A DNA stretch of 64,000 nucleotides from Saccharothrix algeriensis (GTDB lineage: Bacteria > Actinomycetota > Actinomycetes > Mycobacteriales > Pseudonocardiaceae). Below the pieces are notes generated by a model. The model had not been told where the DNA came from. It made no database searches and saw nothing but the letters and a program-made list of their open reading frames with translations. A program made the translations under genes and the position numbers. Positions 1 to 8,244 of the stretch are shown piece by piece; the first letter of the stretch is position 1, and each line of letters begins with the position of its first letter. The stretch is taken from contig NZ_JAFBCL010000001.1 of the NCBI RefSeq assembly GCF_016907655.1, forward strand, positions 5,242,001 through 5,306,000, given 5' to 3'.

Positions 1-1
1 C

Positions 2-760
2 TCGTTCGACGACCCGATCACCGTGCTGCTGACGGTCTACCTCACGTCGTTCGCGCTGGCCGGTGGCGCGGTGGGCGGCTTCGGCGCCTTCACCGCCAAC
101 TTCGCGCTCAACCTCGCGCTGGCCGGTGGCGCGTACCTGCTGTGGCGGCTGGCGCGGGGGCGCGGCCGGCCGGGTGAGCGCGGCCGGGCGGCGCGCTGGG
201 CCGTGCGGGTGAGCCTGGCGCTGGTCGTGCTCGCCGTCGGGTTCGTCGCCGTGCACTTCTCGCTGCTGCTGGCGCTGGCCCTGATCGGGCTGTTCTTCCG
301 GCCGGACCTCGGGCGGCTGGTCGACGGGCTGGCCGAGGTCGGCATGTTCGCCGCGACGGTGGCGGTCGGCCTGGTGCTGGCGGCCGAGTTCTCGTGGGCG
401 CTGGCCGGGGTGGGCGCGGTCCTGGGCGCGGCGGCGTTCGGGTCGCAGGCGGTCGTGGCGTGGGCGCTGACGCTGCCCCGCCGGTGGCGCGGCGACCGGG
501 TCCGGCTGTGCCTGGGCCAGCAGAACGGGCTGACCGCGATCATCCTGGCGCTGCTGCTGGAGCCGCGGTTCCCCGGCTCCATCGCGGTGGTCGCGCCGGC
601 GGTCGTGGTGGTGAACCTGCTCAACGCCCTGGCCAACGGCGCCTACGACCGGCTCGCGCCGCCCGCGCGGGAGACCGGCGGGCCGCGCGTCCTGCACCGG
701 CCGGACCTGTCGGTCCCGGTGGCGCCGGCCGCGTTCACGCGGGTGCGGCAGGCCCGGTAG
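2..760 (+). CDS. Cation/proton antiporter-like membrane protein, C-terminal part
   Basis: The frame is open to the left window edge, so this is the 3' part of a longer gene; the GTG at 23 is probably internal. It encodes several hydrophobic segments, with a conserved-looking patch near the end (GQQNGLTAIILALLLEPRF) followed by VVVNLLNALANGAYDRL. The leading residues SFDDPITVLLT resemble the D-P motif of monovalent cation:H+ antiporters, so export of Na+ or K+ in exchange for H+ at the plasma membrane is the likely role. The last ~35 residues are a hydrophilic cytoplasmic tail. The family call is moderate because the N-terminal half is missing. Confidence 0.7.
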   Translation, partial: SFDDPITVLLTVYLTSFALAGGAVGGFGAFTANFALNLALAGGAYLLWRLARGRGRPGERGRAARWAVRVSLALVVLAVGFVAVHFSLLLALALIGLFFRPDLGRLVDGLAEVGMFAATVAVGLVLAAEFSWALAGVGAVLGAAAFGSQAVVAWALTLPRRWRGDRVRLCLGQQNGLTAIILALLLEPRFPGSIAVVAPAVVVVNLLNALANGAYDRLAPPARETGGPRVLHRPDLSVPVAPAAFTRVRQAR

Positions 761-769
761 CCCCCGCGG

Positions 770-1020
770 GGCGGCTGCCCGGCCCCGCGCCGGCGACCAG
801 GCAGGCGACCACCCCGGAACCACGGGCCGGGCACCGCGAACAGGCGCGCGGCCCGGAAGTCGGCCGCGAGGAACACCAGCAGGGAGAACAGCGCCACCAC
901 GGCCACCGGGACCACCACGCCGCCGGAGCCGAACCCGGGCCCGGCCCGGCCCGGCCCGACGCCCGCGGTGTCGACCAGCACGTCGACGGGCAGCAGGGGC
1001 ACCACGGCCCGATGGCTGGA
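770..1020 (-). pseudogene. Possible remnant of a membrane protein (frameshifted)
   Basis: The 349 bases between the antiporter and the ATPase gene hold no intact gene. Read on the minus strand, about 55 codons from ~1010 to ~830 have almost exclusively G/C third positions and encode LLPVDVLVDTAG and then a hydrophobic run VVVPVAVVALFSLLVFLAADF. Near 820 the coding signature moves to another frame that continues VVACLVAGAGPG. A single hydrophobic segment, coding-like base use and a mid-course frame change suggest a decayed membrane protein. It could equally be chance in GC-rich DNA. Confidence 0.25.
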
Positions 1021-1108
1021 GCTTGCGCGTTCCTCCGTCGCGCAGTGGGGCGCCCGCCGGCCCGGGGCGCCTGTGGTCCACATCGGACGGACGGGGGCCC
1101 GCTGCCCG

Positions 1109-3376
1109 TCAGGCGGTGTCCGAGGCCCGCAGCACCGCCCGCCGGACGCGCGGGCTGAAGTTGCGCAACGCCTCGTACACCCGGTTGCGCCGCGCCACCT
1201 GGCTCACGTCGGCCACGACGCCGCCCGCCCGCGCGTTCCACGGCGGCAGCTTGAACAGCGGTTCGAGGTCGAACAGCGGCAGGAACTCCACGATGTCGTC
1301 GTAGACCCCGCACAGCCGCTCCAGCCGCTCCTCCGCCTCCGGCGAGGAGTCCCGCGCGCGGTACCACTCGGCGACCGCGCCCCGGAACGCCAGCACGGCC
1401 TTCTGGGTCAGCACGGCCTTCGCCGCGGCCTCGGTGAACTCGGGCGTGCGCAGCCTGCGGTGCACCGAATCCTGCGTGGCCGGCGGCGCGAGGTCGAACG
1501 CCTCGTCGAGCATCAGGTCCACCTGGACCAGGTTCTCCAGCGCGTCCACGGCGTCCCGGAACAGCCGCTCCACCTCGCCGGGCAGCCGGTGGTCCGCCGC
1601 CGCGCGCGCCGGCGCCGAGCCGACCAGCAGCGCCAGCTGCTTGCCGATCGCCCCGAACTGGCGGTCCGAGGAGGTGCGCACCCCGTCCACGTGCTCGGTC
1701 AGCTGCTCGATGAACCCGTAGATGCTCGACTGCTGGCGCGCCAGCTGGTCCATCCGGCGCCCCAGCGACGACACCGGGTCCTGCTCCGGGCCCTGGGCCG
1801 CCGTGCCCAGCAGGGCCTTGAAGTCGTCGGCGAACGTGCGCTCCGAGTACACCAGCGGCTCGCGGCCGAGCGGCCCGCGCAGCTGGATCGCCACGCCGTC
1901 GGTCAGCACCCCGTTGACCAGCAGGACGATCCCGCCGTCGGGCTCGGCCTCGCGGACCGCCGACACCCGCCGCAGCACGGCCGTCACGTCGGCGTTGTCC
2001 AGCAGCGACCCGGTCAGCAGCACGGCGCACCCGCCGGAGCGGTCCGGGAAGGTCACCCAGTAGTCGGCCAGCGACTCCTCGCCGGGGCCGAGCAGGTGGT
2101 TGTGCCAGTACTCCCAGCCGTTGGCGTCCAGCAGCCGCCGCACCACGCCGTCGAGGTCGTCCGCGCTCAGCGACCCGAACAGGTCGCGGGCCGCCTGGCG
2201 CACCATCTCGTCGGTCGCGGTCAGGCCCTCGTCGCCGCTCGCCCGCACCGCGTCGTCCACCAGCCGGAACACCCGGTGGCACAGCCGGACCACGTTGCGG
2301 GTGTTGCCGCCCGCCACGTCCCGCAGGTACCGCACGGTCTCCGGGGTGAACGGCGCGAGCGAGGGCCAGCCGGTCAGCGACCCCTGCGCCCGCGTGATGA
2401 ACTCGCGCACCTGGGCCTGGCTCAGCCCGGTCATGGTCACGGTGTACGGGATGCGCTGCCGCACCGCCGGCGGCAGCACCGCCCTGAACTCCGGCAGCCC
2501 GCACAGCACCAGGCACGCGCCGGCCCTGGCGAACACCTGGAGCAGCGTCTGGAACGCCGCCATGGTCCGCGCCTGCGGCCGGCTGTCGGCGGAGAAGATC
2601 TTGTCCAGCTCGTCCACGGCGAGCACGAACCGGCGCTGCCGGCCGCCGAACAGCAGGGCGAACACGCCCATCGCCTCCAGCGCCGCGACCTCCGTGTCGA
2701 TCGGCGTGGTGATGCCGCGCTCCACCAGCACCTGGTCGGGCGCGCCGCCGAGCAGCCACGACCACACCGAGTGCTCGAAACCGGGCCGCAGCAGCAACGT
2801 CAGCGCGGTGCCGAAGTCCTCGTTGTCGGTGACCTGGCGCAGGGTGCCCTGGACCTTGCGCAGCAGCGCGCTCTCCATGAGCCCCAGCCGCTCCACGACC
2901 TCCTGCGGCTCCAGCTGCCTGCTGCCCAGCCACTCCAGCGTGTCCGCGGTCAGGCCGGTGCTCTGCAGCGAGTCGGCGACGATGTCGGCGTAGTAGTCGC
3001 TGACCTGCGCGCGCACCCCCTCGCGCCCGAGCCGGGTCATGAACCGCCGGTACAGCTCGACGAAGCTCTCCGCCGTCGCCTCCAGGTACAGGGCGCGCGA
3101 CGGGTCGTCGAGCACCCGCCGGGCGTGGCGCACCAGCCGGACCGCCAGGTGCGTCTTGCCCGTGCCGTAGTCGCCGAGCACCGCCAGCACCGTCCCGGCG
3201 CCGGGCGGGCCCTCCAGGTAGGCGTCCAGGTGGGCGACGGCCTGCCGGGAGGCGTCGGTGGCGATGGTGACGTCCGCCGCGTCGAAGTCGTCCTGGAAGT
3301 CCTCGATGATCAGGGCGACCGCCATCGGCGAGAAGGGGTTCTTCCGCGGGGGCGGGAGTTCGTCGCTGCCGCTCAT
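1109..3376 (-). CDS. Large AAA-type P-loop ATPase
   Basis: A 755-residue soluble protein. The Walker A motif GDYGTGKTH lies near residues 68-76 and a Walker B FVLAVDELDK near 250, followed by a sensor-like region (CLVLCGLPEF) and an ORC/Cdc6- or STAND-like helical part (GLSQAQVREFI, GNTRNVVRLCHR). The C-terminal ~350 residues are charged and helical without a recognised domain. The start overlaps the stop of the upstream P-loop gene by ATGA, so the two are translationally coupled and probably work as one complex. Substrate and role are unknown; bacterial ATPase pairs of this kind occur in stress, DNA-handling and defence contexts, but nothing here shows which applies. Confidence 0.8.
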   Translation of the reverse strand: MSGSDELPPPRKNPFSPMAVALIIEDFQDDFDAADVTIATDASRQAVAHLDAYLEGPPGAGTVLAVLGDYGTGKTHLAVRLVRHARRVLDDPSRALYLEATAESFVELYRRFMTRLGREGVRAQVSDYYADIVADSLQSTGLTADTLEWLGSRQLEPQEVVERLGLMESALLRKVQGTLRQVTDNEDFGTALTLLLRPGFEHSVWSWLLGGAPDQVLVERGITTPIDTEVAALEAMGVFALLFGGRQRRFVLAVDELDKIFSADSRPQARTMAAFQTLLQVFARAGACLVLCGLPEFRAVLPPAVRQRIPYTVTMTGLSQAQVREFITRAQGSLTGWPSLAPFTPETVRYLRDVAGGNTRNVVRLCHRVFRLVDDAVRASGDEGLTATDEMVRQAARDLFGSLSADDLDGVVRRLLDANGWEYWHNHLLGPGEESLADYWVTFPDRSGGCAVLLTGSLLDNADVTAVLRRVSAVREAEPDGGIVLLVNGVLTDGVAIQLRGPLGREPLVYSERTFADDFKALLGTAAQGPEQDPVSSLGRRMDQLARQQSSIYGFIEQLTEHVDGVRTSSDRQFGAIGKQLALLVGSAPARAAADHRLPGEVERLFRDAVDALENLVQVDLMLDEAFDLAPPATQDSVHRRLRTPEFTEAAAKAVLTQKAVLAFRGAVAEWYRARDSSPEAEERLERLCGVYDDIVEFLPLFDLEPLFKLPPWNARAGGVVADVSQVARRNRVYEALRNFSPRVRRAVLRASDTA

Positions 3377-4311
3377 GGGTGCATCCCCAGTCCGTTCAGG
3401 TACGCCCGGATGTCGTCCACGGTCACCAGGTCGGCTTCGGTGTAGCGTAAGCCGGCTTCGAGCTTCCGCTCGTACGTGCCGTGCAGTATTCGCTGGAGCA
3501 TGGCGACCGATTGGCAGATTCTGTCCAGCAATTCGACCGCCTCATCACTCAGTTGTGGATAAATTCCCACTGCGGTGTGACGCAGGAGCCGGTCGGCGGC
3601 GAAGCGCTCCGGATCCCCGTCGGTCAGCTTCCCGACCAGGAGGGTGATCGGGGGGACCCACGCCTCCAGCCGCCGGACGAGTTCGGCGATGTCGTCGGCG
3701 CGGAAGAACGCCGACTCGGCGAAGAACAGCACGCGCGGGCTGCTGAGCTGGCGCGCGTACCGGATCACCTCGTCGAGCAGCTCGTTCGGCGACGGCAGCA
3801 GCACCAGCAGCACCACCTCGTCGGCCAGCGCCCGGCCGAGCCGGGGGAAGACGCGCTGCGGGTTGTCGCGGTCGCCGCGCAGCTGGTCCACGGCGGCCGG
3901 GCGCAGCGCGCCGGCGTCGACCAGCCGGTCGAACAGCTGGTCGCACACGTGCGCGGCGCGCTCCCCGATGGACAGCTCCTCGTCCTCGGGCAGGCACCCG
4001 GTCAGGTCGACCACGACGCCGCGCAGGCCGCGGTTGCGCAGCTCCAGCACCGTCCAGTCCGCGCACCGGTTCACCAGCGCGGTCTTGCCGCAGCCGGAGT
4101 CGCCGGTGACCAGCACCAGCCGGCCGTCCTCCAGCACGCCGCCGAGGTCGCCGACCTCCTGCTGGAACTCCTGGAACGCGCTCTCCGCGCCGTCGACGGC
4201 GACGTAGTAGTCGCGGTGGGCCTTGCGCTCCCACGGCCGCAGCGGGCGCATCGGCGTCCGCTCCCAGCCGGGCAGCGGGAACGGGTTGATCGGGCGGCGC
4301 GGCGGGATCAC
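3373..4311 (-). CDS. P-loop ATPase, partner of the downstream AAA protein
   Basis: About 312 residues with Walker A GDSGCGKTAL near 70-79 and a hydrophobic strand ending in an acidic residue (VLFFAESAFF) in the Walker B region. I place the start at the GTG at 4311 because its GTGA overlaps the stop of the preceding ORF; an in-frame ATG at 4377 is also possible. The N-terminus IPPRRPINPFPLPGWERTP resembles the proline-rich lead NPF of the next gene (PPPRKNPFSP), which suggests a shared docking motif. It ends in an ATGA overlap with the larger ATPase. A regulator or loader for the second ATPase is a reasonable inference; function is otherwise unknown. Confidence 0.75.
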   Translation of the reverse strand: MIPPRRPINPFPLPGWERTPMRPLRPWERKAHRDYYVAVDGAESAFQEFQQEVGDLGGVLEDGRLVLVTGDSGCGKTALVNRCADWTVLELRNRGLRGVVVDLTGCLPEDEELSIGERAAHVCDQLFDRLVDAGALRPAAVDQLRGDRDNPQRVFPRLGRALADEVVLLVLLPSPNELLDEVIRYARQLSSPRVLFFAESAFFRADDIAELVRRLEAWVPPITLLVGKLTDGDPERFAADRLLRHTAVGIYPQLSDEAVELLDRICQSVAMLQRILHGTYERKLEAGLRYTEADLVTVDDIRAYLNGLGMHP

Positions 4312-5015
4312 GACGCCTTCAGCCCGGTCCGCCGGTGGTGGGGGCGCTCCGCCGGCTGCTGCGCGGCGCGGCGGCACGGGTGGCCCGGTGCTCCTGATGC
4401 GCGCAGCGCTCTTGGTGCTTCCGGCGCTCCTGATGCTTGAGGTGCTTTTGGTGCTTTCGGTGCTTTTGGTGCAACCGGTGCGGCCGGCGCGGTCGGTCGG
4501 CGGTGCGGTCGGCCCGGCGCGGCCGGCGGCGGGTCGTCGGGTGCCGCGTCGTGGGAGTCGATCACCGTTGTGCGCGGGGAGTCACCACCGCGACGGCTTC
4601 GTGTCACCCGTTCGCGCCACGCGGTGCCGGCGGGCAAGTGCTTCGGGGCCGGCGCCGCGGCGCGCGAGCGCGGCGAACCGGTGACCGCGTTCGGTGGCAG
4701 GTCCCGTGCCGCCCGGAGCCGCGCCGGGCGCGCGCGGGCGTCGTCGGCGGGCCGGCGGTGGCCCGGGGGCGGTGGTTCGGCCGCAACGGCCGGTTCCAGG
4801 GCCTTTCGCGGGGGCCGCCACGGCCGCGACGGCGCGCCGGCGGGGCGGGGGAGGGGCCGCGTCCCCCGGTGGGCGGGCGTCCGAACGGGGCGGGCGCGCG
4901 CCGGACGGGCTAACGCGGTCACGCACAGCAGGATGGCGGCGCGACCCGCCCGCCCGCGAACCATGCCCACCCCCACGCCCGGCGATTGCCCAAGCCTACC
5001 GACGGAGAGTCGCAC
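4308..5015 (-). CDS. Pro/Ala/Arg-rich protein with KAP repeats, uncertain
   Basis: A 235-residue ORF whose TGA overlaps the GTG of the next P-loop gene, mirroring the coupling one gene further on. An internal start (MVRGRAGRAAILLCVTALA) would give a basic n-region plus short hydrophobic stretch like a signal or anchor; the rest is disordered, rich in P, A and R. Near the C-terminus is a tract KAPKAPKAPQASGAPEAP encoded by unusually A-rich codons (AAA, GCA, CCA). Composition alone does not prove coding in such GC-rich DNA; the overlap is the main support. It could be a disordered partner of the ATPases or a spurious ORF. Confidence 0.35.
   Translation of the reverse strand: MRLSVGRLGQSPGVGVGMVRGRAGRAAILLCVTALARPARARPVRTPAHRGTRPLPRPAGAPSRPWRPPRKALEPAVAAEPPPPGHRRPADDARARPARLRAARDLPPNAVTGSPRSRAAAPAPKHLPAGTAWRERVTRSRRGGDSPRTTVIDSHDAAPDDPPPAAPGRPHRRPTAPAAPVAPKAPKAPKAPQASGAPEAPRALRASGAPGHPCRRAAQQPAERPHHRRTGLKAS
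4436..4484. repeat. Imperfect 9-bp repeats (GGTGCTTTT-like)
   Basis: A short run of roughly 9-bp units (ggtgctttt, ggtgctttc, ggtgctttt, ggtgcaacc) that is clearly less GC-rich than its surroundings. In the minus-strand reading it gives the KAP repeat of the ORF 4308-5015. Local slippage expansion is likely. Confidence 0.6.
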
Positions 5016-5324
5016 ACGGAGCCGAATTCGTTAACCGCCTTACCCGGATGGCCTACCGCGGTTGCTCCTTTCCACAGTGGACGGAATCACGCCCGGATCA
5101 CACCCGGGTCACACCGCCGGCCACATCACCCGACTGCGCCACCGGACCGCGGCGGGCGCCGCCCCGGAAGGGCACTGCCGTCGATCCCGCCGCCCGCGGG
5201 CCACCGCGCCGCGGGATCGTCGCTCCGCGGATCGCCGGGGCGCGGGATCGCCGGGTCGCCCGGGCGCGGACGGGAGGCCCGGCGGACGGGAGGCCCGGCG
5301 GACGGGAGGCCCGGGGGAGCGGGG
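5016..5324. other. Intergenic region, no gene seen
   Basis: About 309 bases between the SDR stop (5325) and the minus-strand operon below. It includes a modestly AT-richer stretch (5020-5110) that could carry the operon promoter, and a GC-rich repeated stretch at its right end. No convincing ORF or RNA gene was seen. Confidence 0.5.
5266..5313. repeat. Three perfect tandem copies of a 16-bp unit
   Basis: The unit gcggacgggaggcccg occurs three times without mismatch (5266-5281, 5282-5297, 5298-5313), just beyond the 3' end of the SDR gene. Perfect copies point to recent slippage. No function is apparent. Confidence 0.9.
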
Positions 5325-6710
5325 TCACCAGGGCGCGGGCGCGTAGTCCTTCAGGAAGCAGCCGAACAGGTCCTCGCCGAGTTCACCGCGCACGATCGGG
5401 TCGTACACCCGCGCAGCGCCGTCGACCAGGTCCAACGGCGCGTGGAAGCCCTCGGCGGCCAGCCGCAGCTTGGTGGGGTGCGGGCGCTCGTCGGTGATCC
5501 AGCCGGTGTCGACGGCGGTCATCAGGATGCCGTCGGTGAGCATCTCCTCGGCGCTGGTGCGGGTCAGCATGTTCAGCGCGGCCTTGGCCATGTTGGTGTG
5601 GGGGTGGCCGGGCCCCTTGTACGCGCGGCTGAACTGGCCCTCCATCGCCGACACGTTCACCACGTACTTGCGCCGCGCGGGCGCGGCGGCCATCGCCGGG
5701 CGCAGCCGGGAGACGAGGATGAACGGCGCGGTGCTGTTGCACAGCTGCACTTCCAGCAGCTCCACCGGGTCGACCTCGTCCACCCGCTGCACCCAGCTGT
5801 TGACGGCGTGCTCGTCGGGCACCAGGCCGCCCGCGTCGATCCCCTTCGACCCGGCGGTGAGCGCCAGCGCGGTCACCTCGGGCATGGCGTCGGTGAGCCC
5901 GCCGGTCAGCGCGGCCGGGTGCGCGGCCACGGTGTGCCCGAAGGTGACCAGCTCGGGCAGCGGGCCGGCCGGCAGCGGCGCGGACTCGGCGGCGACCAGG
6001 GGCGCGTAGGCGTGCGGGGACCGGCGCACGGTCTGCGCGGCGTTGTTGATCAGGATGTCCAGCGGGCCCGCGGCGGCCACCGAGTCCGCGAGCTGCACGA
6101 CCTGGCTCGGGTCGCGCAGGTCGATGCCGACCACGCGCAGCCGGTGCAGCCAGTCGGCGCTGTCGGGCATCGACGCGAACCGGCGCACCGCGTCGCGGGG
6201 GAACCGGGTGGTGATGGTGGTGTGCGCGCCGTCGCGCAGCAGCCGCAGCGCGATGTACATGCCGATCTTCGCCCGGCCGCCGGTGAGCAGCGCGCGCCGG
6301 CCGGTCAGGTCGGTCCGCGCGTCCCGCTTGGCCCGGTTCAGCGCCGCGCACGGCGGGCACAGCTGGTGGTAGAACGCGTCCACCTCGGTGTAGCGGCGCT
6401 TGCAGGTGTAGCAGGACCGCGCGCGCCGCAGCGTGCCCGCGACGGCGCCCGGCTCGGGCTCCCGGAGCAGCACGCCCCTGGTCTCGTCGTCGATGCGGGA
6501 CGGCGAGCCGGTCGCGGTCGACTCGGTCACCGCGCGGTCGGCCAGCGTGACGGCCTCCCGGCGGGCGGCCTTGCGGCGCTTGCGCACGCTCTTGTAGATG
6601 CTCGACGTGGCCCGGCGGATGGCCACCACGTCGGGGTGCTCGGTGGGGAGGTCCTCCACCCGGGCGAGCACCCGCAGGGCGATCTCCATCTCGGCAGGGT
6701 CGATTTGCAC
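5325..6710 (-). CDS. Zinc-ribbon-containing SDR-family protein without the usual YxxxK
   Basis: Start at GTG 6710 is supported by an AGGTAGGA ribosome site 8 nt upstream; the frame stays open further but lacks a site. The 461-residue product has a basic helical N-terminus, four cysteines (C100, C103, C118, C121; CYTC...CPPC) that form a probable zinc ribbon, then a Rossmann fold with TGGRAKIG (143-150) and INNAAQ (221-226). The active-site serine is present (VNVSAMEG, S354), but the position of the catalytic tyrosine holds threonine (HTNMAK, T372...K376). The fold is a short-chain dehydrogenase/reductase; chemistry may be altered or lost. It is a single minus-strand gene beside the LysR gene. 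Substrate unknown. Confidence 0.85.
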   Translation of the reverse strand: MQIDPAEMEIALRVLARVEDLPTEHPDVVAIRRATSSIYKSVRKRRKAARREAVTLADRAVTESTATGSPSRIDDETRGVLLREPEPGAVAGTLRRARSCYTCKRRYTEVDAFYHQLCPPCAALNRAKRDARTDLTGRRALLTGGRAKIGMYIALRLLRDGAHTTITTRFPRDAVRRFASMPDSADWLHRLRVVGIDLRDPSQVVQLADSVAAAGPLDILINNAAQTVRRSPHAYAPLVAAESAPLPAGPLPELVTFGHTVAAHPAALTGGLTDAMPEVTALALTAGSKGIDAGGLVPDEHAVNSWVQRVDEVDPVELLEVQLCNSTAPFILVSRLRPAMAAAPARRKYVVNVSAMEGQFSRAYKGPGHPHTNMAKAALNMLTRTSAEEMLTDGILMTAVDTGWITDERPHPTKLRLAAEGFHAPLDLVDGAARVYDPIVRGELGEDLFGCFLKDYAPAPW

Positions 6711-7094
6711 GGTGAAAATCCTACCTGGGTGAAAAATGACCTTCGGACGGGTGAGATCCGCGTGAGGCGGGCCGGGTCCCGCAGGTCCGAAGCAGGTCCG
6801 CGGGCCTGTGAGCCGCCCCACTCCGCCACCGGCCTCCGGGGACGAGGACGGGCCGGCCGACGGGTTCGCGGGCGGTCCGCCGTCCCGGCCCGAGCGGGGG
6901 CACCGGGCGGGGCGCGGTCGGCCCCGTCGGAGCGGAGCGGGAGCGGCCGGTCGCGTCGGAGCGGGGTCGGGCCGCTGCCCGGTGGCGCGGCGCCGGGCCG
7001 CGGTGGTCACCGGCGCCGCGGTCGGGCCGTCGCGGTGCGCGCCGGGCCGGGGGGGCGCGCGAGGTGTCCTCTGTGGACGGACGGTCGCCGGCGG
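6711..7094. other. Intergenic region, nothing recognised
   Basis: A 384-base stretch between the LysR stop and the SDR start. Close to the SDR gene there is a less GC-rich patch (6705-6750) carrying its ribosome site. The remainder is very GC-rich and low in coding signal on either strand; open frames through it are extensions of neighbouring frames. Confidence 0.5.
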
Positions 7095-8039
7095 TCAGCT
7101 CGCCGCCGCGGCCAGCCCCGCGGCGGGCTTGCGCTTCCACACCCGTTCCCGGTAGGCCCTCAGCAGGGCCGCGTGGATGTCCTCCGCGTACTCCGCGACG
7201 GCGCGGTCCCGTTGCCACACCAGGGACACGCGGCGGCGGACCGGGCTGCCGACGACCGGTTTCAGCACCACGCCGGGCATGTCCTGACCCGTGGGGAAGA
7301 AGCAGGCCACGGTGTGCCCGGAGCGCACCAGCTCCGCCGCCGCGGCCGGGTCGACGCCGAAGTGCGCGCAGCGCGGCGTGAAACCGGCGGCCTCGCAGGC
7401 GAGGTGCAGGGTGAGCCGGCCGCCGCCGTAGTGCTCCTCCGGCACCGCCCAGTCCTCGTCGGCCAGTTCGGACAGCCGGATCTCGCTGCGCGCGGACAGC
7501 CGGTGCCCCGCCGCCACGCCCACGAGCATGGGCTCGGTGACCAGCGAGCGGCAGTCCACCTCTGCGGGGATCCGCAGCGGGGTGCGGGGGAACTCCACCA
7601 CCAGCGCCACGTCGAGCTTCCCGGAGCGCACCAGTTCCAGCACCGCGTCGCAGCTGCGCTCGACGTGCGTGGTCTGCGGCTGGTTCGGCAGCAGGTCGCG
7701 CACCACGCCGACCAGCAGCGGCGTCGGCGAGCCCGCGACGCCGCCCAGCCGCAGGCCCGCGCCGCCGCTCCCGGCGGCGATCTTCTGCGCCGTCGCCATC
7801 AGGTCGTCGAACCGCTCCACGAGGTCGCGGGAGCGCAGCACGACGTGGCGGCCCAGCTCGGTCAGCTCCACCCCGTCGGTGCGCCGCAGGAACAGCGGAC
7901 CGCCGAAGCCGCGCTCGATGCGGCGCAGCTGCGCGGTCAGCCCGGCCTGCGCGACCTTCAGCGAGGAAGCGGCCCGGCTGATGCTGCCCGCTCCCGCGAC
8001 GGTCAGCACAACGTGGAGATGTCTCAGCTCCATGTGCAC
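7095..8039 (-). CDS. LysR-family transcriptional regulator
   Basis: A 314-residue protein with an N-terminal winged helix-turn-helix (MELRHLHVVLTVAGAGSISRAA...LTAQLRRIE, first ~60 residues) and a periplasmic-binding-like effector domain (~90-295). The GTG at 8039 sits 6 nt after a TAGGCT hexamer, which fits a leaderless transcript; the ATG two codons on is the alternative. It is divergent from the GriI/GriH-type genes with a 205-bp shared upstream region that contains a 16-bp palindrome. LysR proteins commonly control the divergent operon, so it is the probable regulator of the aminohydroxybenzoate genes. Ligand unknown. Confidence 0.92.
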   Translation of the reverse strand: MHMELRHLHVVLTVAGAGSISRAASSLKVAQAGLTAQLRRIERGFGGPLFLRRTDGVELTELGRHVVLRSRDLVERFDDLMATAQKIAAGSGGAGLRLGGVAGSPTPLLVGVVRDLLPNQPQTTHVERSCDAVLELVRSGKLDVALVVEFPRTPLRIPAEVDCRSLVTEPMLVGVAAGHRLSARSEIRLSELADEDWAVPEEHYGGGRLTLHLACEAAGFTPRCAHFGVDPAAAAELVRSGHTVACFFPTGQDMPGVVLKPVVGSPVRRRVSLVWQRDRAVAEYAEDIHAALLRAYRERVWKRKPAAGLAAAAS

Positions 8040-8141
8040 CGCCGCAGCCTAGGGCAACACCGGACGCCGCAGACACCCGTGCGCGACTGCGGGACCAGGC
8101 GCACCTGCGGGAATGTCGCACCCGACTGCTCCAACAGGTGC

Positions 8142-8157
8142 ATAACTGGGGAGTTAT
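8142..8157. promoter_or_regulatory. 16-bp palindrome, candidate operator
   Basis: ATAACT-GGGG-AGTTAT is a perfect inverted repeat, AT-rich against a GC-rich background, in the region between the divergent LysR gene and the GriI-like gene. It is a plausible binding site for the LysR protein, although spacing differs slightly from the classic T-N11-A box. Confidence 0.55.
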
Positions 8158-8244
8158 CGCCGGTTGTCACCTCCCCTGGGGGGCGGGACTGTCCCAGTCT
8201 GCTCCATGGCTGCCGCCACCGAGGTCCCGGGAGGTGTGAGCGAC

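Noticed and set aside
735..2933. Long minus-strand ORF (732 codons) overlapping the AAA ATPase
   Set aside because: Frame shadow of the ATPase gene: Arg/Gly/Ala-rich product, no motif.
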